From assembly GCF_001639145.1 (NCBI RefSeq), contig NZ_LROY01000002.1, positions 404,501 through 468,500 on the forward strand: 64,000 nt of DNA. The letters are read 5' to 3'. Both the position numbers and the translations under genes were made by a program. Below are positions 30,453-41,918 of this stretch, piece after piece; within the stretch, counting starts at the first letter, position 1, and each line of letters starts with the position of its first letter. This DNA is from Microbulbifer sp. Q7. GTDB taxonomy: Bacteria > Pseudomonadota > Gammaproteobacteria > Pseudomonadales > Cellvibrionaceae. The notes beneath the pieces are model-generated. The model had not been told where the DNA came from and ran no database searches. It saw only the letters and a list, made by a program, of their open reading frames with translations.

Positions 30453-31232
30453 TTGGCGGAGTTGGGTTCGCTGTTAAGCCTGATGCCAGACCAGAGCCCC
30501 GGCCTTGCCCTCGGCCTGTTGCTCGCCGTGTGTGTCCTCAGTGCGTTTATCTCCGCGGTAACCGGCGGTGCCGGCGGTATACTGATGTTTGCCGCCCTTA
30601 ATGTGGTCATCCCGCTGCGCGCCCTGGTGCCGATTCACGGCGCCGTACAGCTGCTGAATAACCTCGCGCGTATTGCGTATGTGCGTGAGCATATCCGCTG
30701 GGACCAGTGCATTCCGTTCTTTATCGGCTGTACCCTGGGCTCCGCCGCCATGACCCTTGGCCTGGCTAATCTGGACTGGCAGCAACTGCCACTCGTGTTG
30801 TTGGCGGTTCTGATTTTATACACCGTATTCAAGCCCAAGAAACTCCCGGAAATCCGCCTCAAACCGCGCAGCTTTTTCTGGGTGGGTATCGCCACAGGAA
30901 CTCTGGGTATCGTTGCAGGGGCCGTAGATCCACTATTGGCTGCTTTCTTTGTGCGCAAAGATATGACGCCAAAGGAAATCGTCGCGAACAAGTCCGTGAT
31001 GCAGGCGTGGTGTCACGCACTGAAGGTGCCCGCATTTATTTACCTTGGCTTCGCGTTTTCCGAGCATCTGGGATTGATATTGCTGTTGACCGTAGCCGCG
31101 GTCGTCGGTACCCGCATCGGTATCGCACTACTGAATCGAATCAATAGCGAAGTCTTTTTCAATCTTATGCGTGCGGCACTTTTGATTGCCGGCGCGCGCA
31201 TTATCTACCAATTAGTTGCCCCCGCAATTTAA
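30453..31232 (+). CDS. TSUP family (TauE/SafE-like) membrane transporter
   Basis: A 259-residue polytopic protein with about eight hydrophobic segments in two similar halves. Each half has the TSUP signature (VTGGAGGILMFAALN early; GTLGIVAGAVDPLLAAFFV in the second half). TSUP proteins export sulfite, sulfonates or other small anions. The start appears to be TTG with GGGGGAG just upstream; the ATG at 30483 is an alternative. It is 25 bases upstream of an aldehyde dehydrogenase gene and likely shares its transcript, which hints at an aldehyde pathway that releases or takes up an organosulfur or related anion. Confidence 0.82.
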   Translation: MAELGSLLSLMPDQSPGLALGLLLAVCVLSAFISAVTGGAGGILMFAALNVVIPLRALVPIHGAVQLLNNLARIAYVREHIRWDQCIPFFIGCTLGSAAMTLGLANLDWQQLPLVLLAVLILYTVFKPKKLPEIRLKPRSFFWVGIATGTLGIVAGAVDPLLAAFFVRKDMTPKEIVANKSVMQAWCHALKVPAFIYLGFAFSEHLGLILLLTVAAVVGTRIGIALLNRINSEVFFNLMRAALLIAGARIIYQLVAPAI

Positions 31233-31257
31233 GCAGAATAGAAAGTAGGTACATACC

Positions 31258-32625
31258 ATGGCCGACTACCAGATTATTAATCCATTTAATGGCGAGCAGA
31301 TCGAAGCCTATGACTTTCACACCAAAGCCCAGGTGGAAGCGGCCATCCAAAATCTGGTTGCTGGACGTAAAATCCAGCAGGCGACCCCTGCGTTCGAGCG
31401 CTCCAATATCCTGATGAGGCTCGCCCAGCTCATCCTGGAGCGCAAGGAAGACCTGGCTCGCCTGATCACCGAAGAGACGGGCAAAACCATCAGTGACAGT
31501 CACGTAGAAATCGACCGCGCCTACAACACCGCACTGGCCAGCGCCATCGAAGCGCGCAACATGAATGGCGAAGCCCTCGACTCCGATGCCTTCCCGCCCA
31601 TGCGCGAAAAAATCGGCATAGTCCTATGGAAGCCGCTGGGCACGGTTTTGTGTATTACCCCATTCAACTTCCCAATTAACATCGCGGTACACAAAATCGG
31701 CCCAGCGTTTGCCGCCGGCAACACCATCCTGTTTAAACCCGGCCCACAAAACAAACGCTCGGCTGAATTATTGGTCGAACTCTGCCACGCCGCAGGCATG
31801 GACAAATCCGTAGTGCAAATGCTGATTCCGGACATCGAAGCCACCAGCTACGCCGTCTCCCACCGGGAAATCCAGGCCATCAACTTCACCGGCGGCACCG
31901 CCGCCGCCAATGCCATCGCGCGGAACGCCGGCTACAAAAAAATGCTGTTCGAACTCGGTGGCAACGACCCGCTCATCGTCATGCCCGACGCCGACCTCGA
32001 TGCCGCAGTAACGGCCACCATCAACCAACGTTTTGCCACCGCCGGCCAGCGCTGTACCGCGGCGAAGCGCCTGTTTGTACACACTGCCGTGTTTGACGCC
32101 TTTGCCGAAAAACTCGTGGCCGCTACCGCCAGACTCAAAGTCGGCGACCCGACGCAAGACGACACCTTCGTCGGTCCCCTGATCCACACCGCCGCTGCCG
32201 ACGAGGTGGCAGGGCGCATCGAATCTGCCGTACAGGGTGGAGCAAACGTGCTTTACGGCGACAAACGTGAAGGAAATATTCTCTGGCCAACCATCCTCGA
32301 CAACGTCGCCGACGACGCCGAACTGGTCGCGGAAGAAACCTTTGGCCCCGTGGTGCCGCTGCGCAAGTTCGACGACGAAGCAGAACTGGTTTCCCTGATC
32401 AATAACTCTCCCTTTGGCCTGCAGGCCGGCGTATTTACCCAGAACCTTGCCCTCGCCAAACGTCTCTACAATCAGTTGGATGTAGGCCTGCTCGCCGTCA
32501 ACGACGGCCCCGGCTTCCGCGCGGAACATTTCCCGTTCGGCGGGGTAAAGGAAAGTGGTGTCGGTAGGGAAGGGGTGCGCTACGCCATTCGTGAAATGAG
32601 TTACCAGAAAACACTGGTGATCTAA
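31258..32625 (+). CDS. NAD(P)-dependent aldehyde dehydrogenase
   Basis: A 455-residue member of the aldehyde dehydrogenase superfamily. It has TPFNFPIN in the Rossmann domain, FTGG and ELGGNDPLIV around the general base Glu, the nucleophile motif GQRCTAAKR, and the C-terminal EETFGPVVP and PFGGVKESG. It is shorter than most ALDHs (~480-500) and closest in feel to the lactaldehyde/phosphonoacetaldehyde/semialdehyde branch. The substrate is unknown. Pairing with a TSUP exporter suggests an aldehyde such as a sulfo- or phospho-aldehyde, but this is inference. Its plus strand is C-rich compared with other plus-strand genes in the window. Confidence 0.87.
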   Translation: MADYQIINPFNGEQIEAYDFHTKAQVEAAIQNLVAGRKIQQATPAFERSNILMRLAQLILERKEDLARLITEETGKTISDSHVEIDRAYNTALASAIEARNMNGEALDSDAFPPMREKIGIVLWKPLGTVLCITPFNFPINIAVHKIGPAFAAGNTILFKPGPQNKRSAELLVELCHAAGMDKSVVQMLIPDIEATSYAVSHREIQAINFTGGTAAANAIARNAGYKKMLFELGGNDPLIVMPDADLDAAVTATINQRFATAGQRCTAAKRLFVHTAVFDAFAEKLVAATARLKVGDPTQDDTFVGPLIHTAAADEVAGRIESAVQGGANVLYGDKREGNILWPTILDNVADDAELVAEETFGPVVPLRKFDDEAELVSLINNSPFGLQAGVFTQNLALAKRLYNQLDVGLLAVNDGPGFRAEHFPFGGVKESGVGREGVRYAIREMSYQKTLVI

Positions 32626-32654
32626 TCGCTACGAAGTACACAGCCAGAAGATAA

Positions 32655-32778
32655 GGCCGGGTGCTGGGTGGAAGGTTTCAGGAGCGTCGGCGACAGGACG
32701 TCGCCGCCGCAGCGCCCAGGGATGGGTTGAAGGGGGGCGCCTAGCTCGGTCCTGAAACCTTTCACCCGGTGCCCGGCC
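32655..32778 (+). repeat. Hairpin element H4 (three-way-junction RNA-like)
   Basis: Arms 32655-32683 and 32750-32778 form a 29-bp helix in which all four non-Watson-Crick positions are G-U wobbles on the plus strand. The core holds hairpin A (32688-32706; 7-bp stem, loop AGGAC) and hairpin B (32712-32740; stem GCGCCC/GGGCGC, contains CCAGGGATGG). Core sequence is nearly the same as H1 read from the minus strand, but most of the outer arm differs. It lies 29 bases after the aldehyde dehydrogenase stop and 67 bases before the thiC -35 element, so it is probably in the 3' UTR of the former. Confidence 0.85.
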
Positions 32779-32845
32779 GCCACCGTAAGACCTACGAAGT
32801 ATTCACTACCACAGAACCAGGCTAACGCCAAAATATCCCAGAGAC

Positions 32846-32875
32846 TTGTCCCGCCGGTCACATTGCTACTATACT
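32846..32875 (+). promoter_or_regulatory. Probable promoter of the thi operon
   Basis: TTGTCC (-35, 32846-32851) and TATACT (-10, 32870-32875) are separated by 18 bases. Transcription would start near 32882, just at the 5' base of the TPP riboswitch. Confidence 0.65.
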
Positions 32876-32883
32876 CCGCTCCA

Positions 32884-32968
32884 ACTTGTCGGAGTGCCTT
32901 CGGGCTGAGATCGCTGTTGCGAGATCCGTTGAACCTGATCGGGGTAACCCCCGCGTAGGGAACAAGAT
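32884..32968 (+). ncRNA. TPP riboswitch (THI element)
   Basis: Conserved THI-box pieces are in order: closing ACTTGTC...GAACAAG helix, GGGCTGAGA, GTTGAACCTGAT, and GGGGTAACCCCCGCGTAGGGAA. The GGGG/CCCC stem and the CTGAGA/CCTGAT cores bind the pyrimidine and pyrophosphate ends of thiamine pyrophosphate. It lies 124 bases before thiC and should reduce expression of the whole thi operon when TPP is abundant. A terminator or ribosome-site sequestering arm is not obvious in the following bases. Confidence 0.96.
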
Positions 32969-33082
32969 CTGAAATCGCTATTTTTCGTACGTTGAATTTT
33001 TGCGTCCGAAACCCGCTCTCCCCACCTGTACCCCGGCAATCCACTCACGGATACCATCCAAGGAACGTCCGCAACGACGTAA

Positions 33083-35032
<1,950 letters not shown>

Positions 35033-35047
35033 CCTTGGAATACCGAC

Positions 35048-36127
35048 GTGGCAGAGCGGAAACTGAATATCGCAGTAGCGGGAGCCGGCCTGATGGGCCG
35101 CCTTCTAGCCTGGCGTTTGTCTGAAAAAGGCCAGCAAGTATCCCTGTTCGAATCCGGTAGCCTGGAAAAACCTGCGGGCGCCTGCCATACCGCCGCCGGA
35201 ATGATCTCGCCTCTGTCCGAACTGTTCCACTGTCCACTTCCCATCTACCAACTGGGCATGCAAAGCCTGCAACTCTGGCCAAGCTGGGTAAGCCGACTGG
35301 AACAAGTGACCGGCACCAACGTCGATTACCGCGAGAAGGGCAGCATCCTTATCGCCCACCCACAAGACCGCAACGAACTCCTGCAATTCCAACAGGAACT
35401 CGACGCAAAGCTAGGCTCAGAAAACCGCGAGCAACTGCAATGGCTGGACAATAACTCCCTGCGACATCTGGAACCCGAACTCGAACGCTTCGATCACGGC
35501 CTGTTCCTCGCCAGCGAAGCCGACATCGACAATCGCAAGCTGCTCCCCGTGCTGTTGCAGGCACTCAGGCAAAACCGGGTACAGCTGCACGAAAACACCC
35601 CGGCAGAGTGCGCCCCCGGAACAGTACACAGCGCGCATGGCACAGAGTCGTTTGATCTCGTCATCGACACCCGCGGCCTAGGCGCCAAGAAGCAGATCAG
35701 TGGACTGCGCGGTGTCCGTGGCGAAGTCATGGTGGTAGAAACCCCCGAAGTGCAACTCAACCGCCCCGTGCGCCTGTTGCACCCCCGGTACCAACTCTAC
35801 GCCGTGCCCAGAGCCAACAACCAGACCGTCATTGGCGCCACTGAAATTGAAAGCGAAGATTTGAGTCCAATTTCGCTCCGCTCCACCATGGAACTCTCCA
35901 GCGCGCTTTATTCGATCCATCCGGCCTTCGCCGAAGCGCGCGTTATCGAAACACGCGTCAACTGCCGCCCAGCCACCATGGACAACCTGCCGGCAGTGGA
36001 GAGTGAACCCGGACTGATGCGCATTAACGGCCTTTTCCGCCACGGCTATCTACTGGCACCGACGTTAGTGGCACAGGCTGAAATCGAAGTTTCCCGATTA
36101 ACCCAAACCACACAACAGGTGACCTGA
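35048..36127 (+). CDS. thiO: Glycine oxidase ThiO
   Basis: A 359-residue FAD-dependent amino-acid oxidase (DAO fold). The N-terminal dinucleotide motif VAGAGLMGRLLAWRLSEKGQ is followed by TAAGMISPLSE and a C-terminal VNCRPATMDNLP region. It oxidises glycine to the imine needed for thiazole formation, doing aerobically what ThiH does with tyrosine. The start is GTG, 16 bases after thiC. Its TGA overlaps the thiS ATG by one base. The presence of ThiO and absence of ThiH indicates an aerobic thiazole pathway. Confidence 0.93.
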   Translation: MAERKLNIAVAGAGLMGRLLAWRLSEKGQQVSLFESGSLEKPAGACHTAAGMISPLSELFHCPLPIYQLGMQSLQLWPSWVSRLEQVTGTNVDYREKGSILIAHPQDRNELLQFQQELDAKLGSENREQLQWLDNNSLRHLEPELERFDHGLFLASEADIDNRKLLPVLLQALRQNRVQLHENTPAECAPGTVHSAHGTESFDLVIDTRGLGAKKQISGLRGVRGEVMVVETPEVQLNRPVRLLHPRYQLYAVPRANNQTVIGATEIESEDLSPISLRSTMELSSALYSIHPAFAEARVIETRVNCRPATMDNLPAVESEPGLMRINGLFRHGYLLAPTLVAQAEIEVSRLTQTTQQVT

Positions 36128-36327
36128 TGCGACTACTGGTCAACGGCGAAGAAACCCATATTGAGAATGAAAAATCATTGTCGGAATTGCTGCAACAGCT
36201 CGGCTACCGCGGCGAAACCTTCGCCGTGGCGCTAAACGGTGATTTCGTCCCGCGCGGGAATTACCCGCACACTTTACTGAGTGCCGGTGACTGCCTGGAT
36301 ATCGTGGCACCGGTGGTAGGAGGCTGA
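36127..36327 (+). CDS. thiS: Sulfur carrier protein ThiS
   Basis: A 66-residue ubiquitin-fold sulfur carrier ending in the required Gly-Gly (VVGG). The C-terminal glycine is adenylated by ThiF and then thiocarboxylated to deliver sulfur to ThiG. The start overlaps the last base of thiO, and thiG follows after 13 bases. Confidence 0.96.
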   Translation: MRLLVNGEETHIENEKSLSELLQQLGYRGETFAVALNGDFVPRGNYPHTLLSAGDCLDIVAPVVGG

Positions 36328-36340
36328 GCGGAGAGAAGAC

Positions 36341-37159
36341 ATGAACGATAAACTGAAACTCTACGACAAGGAATTCGACAGTCGCCTGCTGGTGGGCACC
36401 GCGCTCTATCCGTCGCCGGCGATTATGCGCGAGTCCGTCGCCGCCTCCGGTGCGGAAATCATCACCCTGTCCCTGCGTCGCCAGAGTCCCGCACAGCAGC
36501 AGGGAAAAATGATCTGGGATTATATTCAGGAGTCCGGTTGCCAGCTGCTTCCCAATACCGCAGGTTGCAAGACCCCAAAAGAAGTCATCGCACTGGCGGA
36601 AATGAGCCGGGAAATTTTTCGCACCGACTGGCTCAAGCTTGAAGTGATCGGCGATGACTACAACTTGCAGCCCGACCCCTACGGTCTGGTGGAAGCCGCG
36701 CGGGAATTGGTCGGGCGCGGCTTCAAGGTTTTGCCATACTGCACCGATGATCTGGTGGTATGCCGCAAACTGCTGGACGTGGGTTGCGAAGTACTGATGC
36801 CCTGGGGCTCGCCCATCGGGACCGGCCGCGGATTGATGAACAAGTACAACCTGCAGACCCTGCGTGAGCGTCTGCCGGATACCCCGCTGATTGTCGACGC
36901 CGGTATCGGTGCACCGTCCCAGGCCTGTGAAGCCATGGAGATGGGCTTCGATGCAGTGTTGCTCAATACGGCAATCGCCAGAGCCCAGAACCCGGTGCTG
37001 ATGGCGGAGTCCTTCAAACTGGCGGTGGAATCTGGACGCGCCGCGCGGAATGCCGGCCTGATGCGCAAACGCCAGACCGCCAGCCCCAGCACGCCCACAC
37101 TGGATATGCCGTTCTGGCAGCAGACCGTGAGCGCCAGCAAGGAAGGCGAAAAAGCATGA
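36341..37159 (+). CDS. thiG: Thiazole synthase ThiG
   Basis: A 272-residue TIM-barrel enzyme that joins DXP, the glycine imine and ThiS thiocarboxylate into the thiazole. Hallmarks are [33 protein letters not shown] and the phosphate-binding [21 protein letters not shown] precedes the ATG. It overlaps thiDE by 4 bases (ATGA). Confidence 0.96.
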   Translation: MNDKLKLYDKEFDSRLLVGTALYPSPAIMRESVAASGAEIITLSLRRQSPAQQQGKMIWDYIQESGCQLLPNTAGCKTPKEVIALAEMSREIFRTDWLKLEVIGDDYNLQPDPYGLVEAARELVGRGFKVLPYCTDDLVVCRKLLDVGCEVLMPWGSPIGTGRGLMNKYNLQTLRERLPDTPLIVDAGIGAPSQACEAMEMGFDAVLLNTAIARAQNPVLMAESFKLAVESGRAARNAGLMRKRQTASPSTPTLDMPFWQQTVSASKEGEKA

Positions 37160-38709
37160 GCGCAACAGAACAGCAACGGCCGATCGTCTGGACCATCGCC
37201 GGCAGTGATTCCGGTGGTGGTGCCGGTATTCAGGCAGACCTGCTCACCATGCATGACCTGGGTGTGCACGGTTGCAGTGTCATCACCGCCAACACCGCAC
37301 AGAATACCCTCGGGGTGCCGGCCGTTAATGCGGTTTCCGATGAGGTGCTGCAATCGCAACTAGACGCATTGCTCGTCGATCTCAAGCCGGCAGCGATCAA
37401 AATCGGCCTGCTGGCAAACGCCGGGCAGGTGCGGTTGGTAGCAAACTTTCTGCGCACGCTGGAATCCGCTGGTAATCGTATTCCCGTGGTCTACGATCCG
37501 GTCGCCGTGGCCACCAGCGGCGCACAGCTGACCGAAGACAGTACCGGCGTTGCGGTGCTGACAGACTTGTTGCCCCTGTGCAATCTGATTACGCCCAACA
37601 GCGTTGAGCTGGCGTGGCTGGCGCGGACTCACGTTGACAGTGCCGAGACCATACTCAAGGCGGCGCGCAGCGTACGGAGCAACCACGATACGGCACTACT
37701 GGTTACCGGGGGCCACTTCGAGATCGAGCCGGGTACAACCTCCGACCTGTTATGTACCGGTCATGGTGAGCGCGCAAGCGATGACTGGTTGATCGGTAAA
37801 AGAGTCGATACCCGCAACGCTCACGGTACCGGCTGTACTTTGTCCTCTGCGATAGCGGCATTGCTGGCCCTAGGCTATCCGCTCAAGGATGCCTGTGTTG
37901 TGGCCAATGCCTATGTACGGCGCGGTTTGCGCCTCGGCAATAGCGATCATATTGGCGCAGGCCCAGGCCCGGTGGGGCACTGCGGCTGGCCGGATGCGCT
38001 AAAGGACTTCCCTGAAGTGTTACTCACCGGCAGTGAGCGGGCAAAACCGTTTGGCACCTTCACCGAATCGGCGGCGGCCAATTTTGCTGCGGAGTTTGCG
38101 CAGCCGGATTCGACCCGGCTCGGCCTCTACCCGGTGGTGGATAGCGTGGACTGGATTGAAAAGCTGGCAGAGGAAGGCGTACGCACCCTGCAGCTGCGTA
38201 TCAAGCATCCGGACACTGACCTGCGGGAACAGATTGAGCGCGCAGTGGCCATTGGCCGCCGCTACCACCTGCGTCTGTTTATCAATGACCACTGGCAACT
38301 GGCAATCGAGAGCGGGGCTTATGGCGTGCATCTCGGTCAGGAAGATCTGCAGATGGCGAATTTGCAGGCGATTCAACAGGCAGGCCTGAAGCTCGGCATC
38401 AGCACCCACGGCTTCTTTGAATTGCTCTATGCCTACCAGTTCCGTCCGAGCTACCTGGCCATCGGAGCTATCTATGCCACCAGTACCAAGGATATGAGCG
38501 GCCAGTTACAGGGGCCACAGAAGCTTGCGCGTATGGCCGCGCTGCTGCCGGACTACCCGTTGGTGGCCATTGGTGGTATCAATCTGCGGCGTGCGCCGGT
38601 AGTGGCCGCCAGTGGCGTGGGCAGTATTGCAGTAGTGACCGCAATTACCGAAGCCCCCGACTATCGCGCAGCTGTGGCACAATTGCAGGCTGTACTGGAG
38701 TCCCCCTGA
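37156..38709 (+). CDS. thiDE: Bifunctional HMP-P kinase / thiamine-phosphate synthase
   Basis: A 517-residue fusion. Residues ~8-265 are ThiD, with [26 protein letters not shown] and the [15 protein letters not shown] catalytic loop, and phosphorylate HMP-P to HMP-PP. Residues ~315-515 are ThiE, with [22 protein letters not shown] and AIGGI, and join HMP-PP to the thiazole phosphate. A linker of ~50 residues separates them. The ThiE half has shortened signature loops (TKDMSG in place of TxTK), so its activity is likely but not certain. Fusion channels two consecutive steps. It is preceded by thiG and followed by thiF 13 bases later. Confidence 0.93.
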   Translation: MSATEQQRPIVWTIAGSDSGGGAGIQADLLTMHDLGVHGCSVITANTAQNTLGVPAVNAVSDEVLQSQLDALLVDLKPAAIKIGLLANAGQVRLVANFLRTLESAGNRIPVVYDPVAVATSGAQLTEDSTGVAVLTDLLPLCNLITPNSVELAWLARTHVDSAETILKAARSVRSNHDTALLVTGGHFEIEPGTTSDLLCTGHGERASDDWLIGKRVDTRNAHGTGCTLSSAIAALLALGYPLKDACVVANAYVRRGLRLGNSDHIGAGPGPVGHCGWPDALKDFPEVLLTGSERAKPFGTFTESAAANFAAEFAQPDSTRLGLYPVVDSVDWIEKLAEEGVRTLQLRIKHPDTDLREQIERAVAIGRRYHLRLFINDHWQLAIESGAYGVHLGQEDLQMANLQAIQQAGLKLGISTHGFFELLYAYQFRPSYLAIGAIYATSTKDMSGQLQGPQKLARMAALLPDYPLVAIGGINLRRAPVVAASGVGSIAVVTAITEAPDYRAAVAQLQAVLESP

Positions 38710-38722
38710 CCGGAGTGCCGTC

Positions 38723-39493
38723 ATGTTGAGCCGTAAACAGCTGCAGCGCTACAGCCGCCAGATTATGCTGCCGCAGGTCGGAGAAACCGGTCAGCAAAAA
38801 CTTGCCGGAGCAAAAGTCATGATTGTGGGGCTCGGCGGTTTGGGAAGCCCCGCCGCGTTGTACCTGGCAGCGGCAGGCATTGGCGAGCTGCATCTGGTGG
38901 ATGGCGACCGGGTGGAAATTTCCAATCTGCAACGTCAGGTGCTCTACAAAACCAACCACCGGGATAAAGAAAAGGCCCAGGTTGCCGCCCAGCAATTAAC
39001 CGCAGCCAACCCTGAGATCCGGATTCACGCCCACAGCAAAATGGCGGACGCGGCGTGGCTGCAGGCGCAGTTACCTGCGCTGGGCATCGACCTGGTGCTG
39101 GACTGCACCGATAACCTGGAAATCCGTTACGTCATCAACCGCGTTTGCAGGGCGACGGGGGTGCCGGTGGTGATGGCGTCAGTGCGGGGCTTTTCCGGAC
39201 AGCTGGTAAGCTTTGATTTTCGTGAGGCACGCGGCCCTTGCTACGCTTGTCTGTTTCCACCTCAGCAACCGGACAGCGACCTGCCAGAAGTGGAGAACTG
39301 TTCCACCGTGGGCGTGATCGGGCCGGCGCTTGGCATGATGGGCAGTGCCCAGGCTCTGGAGGCGATCAAACTTTTAGTGGGCCTGCCACTTTCCAGTCAC
39401 AATCGATTGCAACTGTTTGAAGCCGACCGCCTGGAGTGGCGCGCGCTGGCGTTGCCGGTCAATGGCGATTGCCCGGTATGCGCTCAGGAGTAG
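38723..39493 (+). CDS. thiF: ThiF/MoeB adenylyltransferase
   Basis: A 256-residue E1-like enzyme. It starts RYSRQIMLPQVG, carries the nucleotide motif VGLGGLGSPAALYLAAAGIG, the DNLEIRYVIN region, and ends with a CPVC zinc half. The operon position makes ThiS the likely partner, although MoeB cannot be told apart by sequence alone and it may serve MoaD too. It adenylates the ThiS C-terminus. Last gene of the thi operon. Confidence 0.92.
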   Translation: MLSRKQLQRYSRQIMLPQVGETGQQKLAGAKVMIVGLGGLGSPAALYLAAAGIGELHLVDGDRVEISNLQRQVLYKTNHRDKEKAQVAAQQLTAANPEIRIHAHSKMADAAWLQAQLPALGIDLVLDCTDNLEIRYVINRVCRATGVPVVMASVRGFSGQLVSFDFREARGPCYACLFPPQQPDSDLPEVENCSTVGVIGPALGMMGSAQALEAIKLLVGLPLSSHNRLQLFEADRLEWRALALPVNGDCPVCAQE

Positions 39494-39552
39494 CGTCCAG
39501 CAGGCTGGCTTCACTGGTGCATTGCAGAGCATAACAGCCGGCGGGGAGAATT

Positions 39553-39570
39553 CCCGGCCTTGCGGCCGGG
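39553..39570. terminator. Possible hairpin terminator between thiF and the porin gene
   Basis: CCCGGCC-TTGC-GGCCGGG hairpin in the 127-base gap between the converging thiF and porin genes. No clear T-run on either side, so termination is only suggested by position. Confidence 0.4.
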
Positions 39571-39620
39571 GTTGATGCAATGAATGGGCTGGTCTCTTTC
39601 TGAATATCGTGCGGGTGGAA

Positions 39621-40844
39621 TCAGAACTGCGCGGCTGCGGTGAGCCAGAGTTTATTGGTGTCCACGCTGAAATCATCCGCGGTGTAATTGCTGTATTTCA
39701 TGCTGAGATTGACTCCCGCGAGCTTGCCCGCCACCAGAAAGCCAGCTTCACTGCCAAGCGTGTCCATTCCAGAAACGTCGCTGTCATCAGAGCTGAGCTG
39801 GTGGTAGTTGAGCGCAAACTTGACGCCGCCCACACTGGTACCGACCGTCAGGTAAACATCTTCGATACCGCCGCTGATATTGCCGGTACCACCCCCGAGG
39901 AACTTATCGCTCCACCCCTGGAACTTGTGCAGGGTGGCCAGGGGGGTGATGAACTGCCCATTTGCCCCATCCGCCCCCAGCAGCTCATAGCCTGCGGCAA
40001 CCGTCACCGCCCCCAGTTTGTAAGTACCTTCCGCCAGTACATAGTCCGCATCGTAATCTGCTGGGTTATTGGCCGCTGCGGACTGGGTGGCATATTCCAG
40101 TGCATAGCCCAGCGCTGCCTGACTGCCCGCAAAACGCACGCCGTAGGTATCGGTGGAGAATGCTGCGGCATCTTCGTTGTCGATCAGGTAGGCGTAGCCG
40201 CTCAGGGTGCCAGCGGAGAAGCCAGTGTACTTGCCGTTTAACAGGTAGGTATCGCTTTCGTGGTCACCTAGGGGGCTGGCCTCACCAAAGATACGATTGA
40301 CGTTGTCGACGTGTGCCAGGAACAGGGTGGTATCGGCGAGGCTGGTATTGGTTACGCTGAAGGCGTCATAGGTCTGTTCGTTCTGGCGGAAACCCACACC
40401 GCCTACAAAGCGCTGATTGTCCAGAAGGATGCGCTGGCGGCCGTACTTGAAGGTGGTCGCGCCGGTGGCGTAGGCCAGGTAGGCCTGATTTACCTCGGTG
40501 CCTTCCGGGTCGCCGACACCGCCCTCGAAATCGCTGACATGGGTCACGTCATCCATTTCGATCAGGGTGCTGAAGCCCTCGTAGGCAGCCGATGAGAAGG
40601 TGAGGCGGGTCTTAACGCTGGTCAGGTCTACATCGTTGCCATCCACATCCACCAATTCGGTGCGGGCGCGGAAGCCGAGGGTGACGTCGCCCTGTGCCAG
40701 TGCATCGGCGATACTGGTTACGGTGGGCGCCTGCTGCTCAGTCATTTCCTGAGCGAACACGGGCGTGGAAATCACGGCACCGACGGCAATGGCCAACAGG
40801 CTCTTGGATACGAGGGCTTGGGAGGTCAGTTTCTGGTTTTTCAT
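39621..40844 (-). CDS. Outer-membrane porin-like protein (alginate-export-like family)
   Basis: A 407-residue outer-membrane beta-barrel. A signal peptide (about 1-31, cleaved after VFA) is followed by a barrel with alternating strands and a C-terminal AQF, the outer-membrane insertion signal. The GFRARTELVDVD and KTRLTFSSAAYEGFSTLIEMDD stretches recall the alginate-export-type porin domain, but the substrate is unknown. It lies 147 bases after the nrtD stop on the same strand, so a role in passing nitrate or another nitrogen source is possible. AGGAAAG precedes the ATG. Confidence 0.8.
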   Translation of the reverse strand: MKNQKLTSQALVSKSLLAIAVGAVISTPVFAQEMTEQQAPTVTSIADALAQGDVTLGFRARTELVDVDGNDVDLTSVKTRLTFSSAAYEGFSTLIEMDDVTHVSDFEGGVGDPEGTEVNQAYLAYATGATTFKYGRQRILLDNQRFVGGVGFRQNEQTYDAFSVTNTSLADTTLFLAHVDNVNRIFGEASPLGDHESDTYLLNGKYTGFSAGTLSGYAYLIDNEDAAAFSTDTYGVRFAGSQAALGYALEYATQSAAANNPADYDADYVLAEGTYKLGAVTVAAGYELLGADGANGQFITPLATLHKFQGWSDKFLGGGTGNISGGIEDVYLTVGTSVGGVKFALNYHQLSSDDSDVSGMDTLGSEAGFLVAGKLAGVNLSMKYSNYTADDFSVDTNKLWLTAAAQF

Positions 40845-40991
40845 TTTGCTTTCCTGCTAAATGGAGTCGTTGAAAATTGTCGTGTTCCTGTGGCCGGACT
40901 TATGTAATTTCGGCACAGGGATCACCGTCCGACACCGGCAAGTGGTGTCGGTCGGATACAGCATCAGGGTCGGAATTGCGCAGAGATGAAA

Positions 40992-41870
40992 TCAGGCCGC
41001 GTTATCGACGGTTTCTTCCTGCGCACTGTGGGCGGCCGCCGCTGGTGCATCGACCTTGCTCGGGGTTGCCTTGCGTGCCGGAACATCCGGCTTGCTGTGG
41101 CGCTCGTGCAGGAACTTCAGCACCTTGGCGCGATACTGGTTGTAGAGCGGGTCGTCCGCCAGTTCCAGGCGGTGGCGCGGGCGCTCGAGGTCGACACTCA
41201 GGATTTCGCCAATGGTTGCGGCGGGGCCGTTGGTCATCATCACAATGCGATCGGAGAGCAGTACCGCCTCGTCCACGTCGTGGGTGATCATGATTACGGT
41301 GTTGTTCAGTTCCGCCTGGATTTCCATTAGTGAATCCTGCATGTGTGCGCGGGTGAGCGCATCCAGCGCGCCGAAGGGTTCATCCATCAGCAGGACCTTG
41401 GGTTGCATGGCGAGTGCGCGTGCGATCCCGACGCGCTGTTTCATACCACCGCTAATTTCCCCGGGGCGCTTGTGCATGGCGTGGCTCATATGCACCAGTT
41501 CCAGGTTGTGCTCGATCCACTGGCGTCTCTCCGCTTTGGATTTGCTGCGACCGAATACCTGCTTAACTGCCAGCTCGACATTTTCGTACGCGGTGAGCCA
41601 GGGCAGCAGGGAATGATTCTGGAAGACCACGGCGCGTTCCGGGCCTGGTTCAGTCACTTCCTTGCCGCTCAAAATCACGCCGCCGCGGGTCGCCTGGTAG
41701 AGTCCGGCAACCACGTTCAGTACGGTGGACTTGCCGCAGCCGGAGTGGCCAATCAGGGAGACAAATTCGCCCTGGGCGATTTTCAGGTCGACATCCCGCA
41801 GGGCTGTAAAAGGGCCCTTGGGGGTCGGGAATTCCATGTCGATGTGACTGATGTCGAGAAGTACGCTCAT
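40992..41870 (-). CDS. nrtD: Nitrate ABC transporter ATP-binding protein
   Basis: A 292-residue ATPase of the nitrate/taurine/aliphatic-sulfonate ABC group. It has Walker A GHSGCGKST, signature ISGGMKQRVG, Walker B VLLMDEPFGALD and a C-terminal Ala/Pro-rich tail. The KAERRQWIEHNLELVHMSHA stretch is typical of NrtD-type proteins. The frame runs to a TTG at 41888, but the ATG at 41870 follows GGAG at good spacing, so I prefer it. It belongs to the same minus-strand operon as nrtA and nrtB. Confidence 0.9.
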   Translation of the reverse strand: MSVLLDISHIDMEFPTPKGPFTALRDVDLKIAQGEFVSLIGHSGCGKSTVLNVVAGLYQATRGGVILSGKEVTEPGPERAVVFQNHSLLPWLTAYENVELAVKQVFGRSKSKAERRQWIEHNLELVHMSHAMHKRPGEISGGMKQRVGIARALAMQPKVLLMDEPFGALDALTRAHMQDSLMEIQAELNNTVIMITHDVDEAVLLSDRIVMMTNGPAATIGEILSVDLERPRHRLELADDPLYNQYRAKVLKFLHERHSKPDVPARKATPSKVDAPAAAAHSAQEETVDNAA

Positions 41871-41918
41871 CGGTTCATTCTCCGTCAAATTATTCGTTTC
41901 GTATCTTTTCGGCGTGGC

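Noticed and set aside
40992..41870. Taurine or sulfonate ABC transporter instead of nitrate
   Set aside because: The NrtA-type binding protein and the extended NrtB permease fit nitrate/nitrite/cyanate, not SsuA/TauA.
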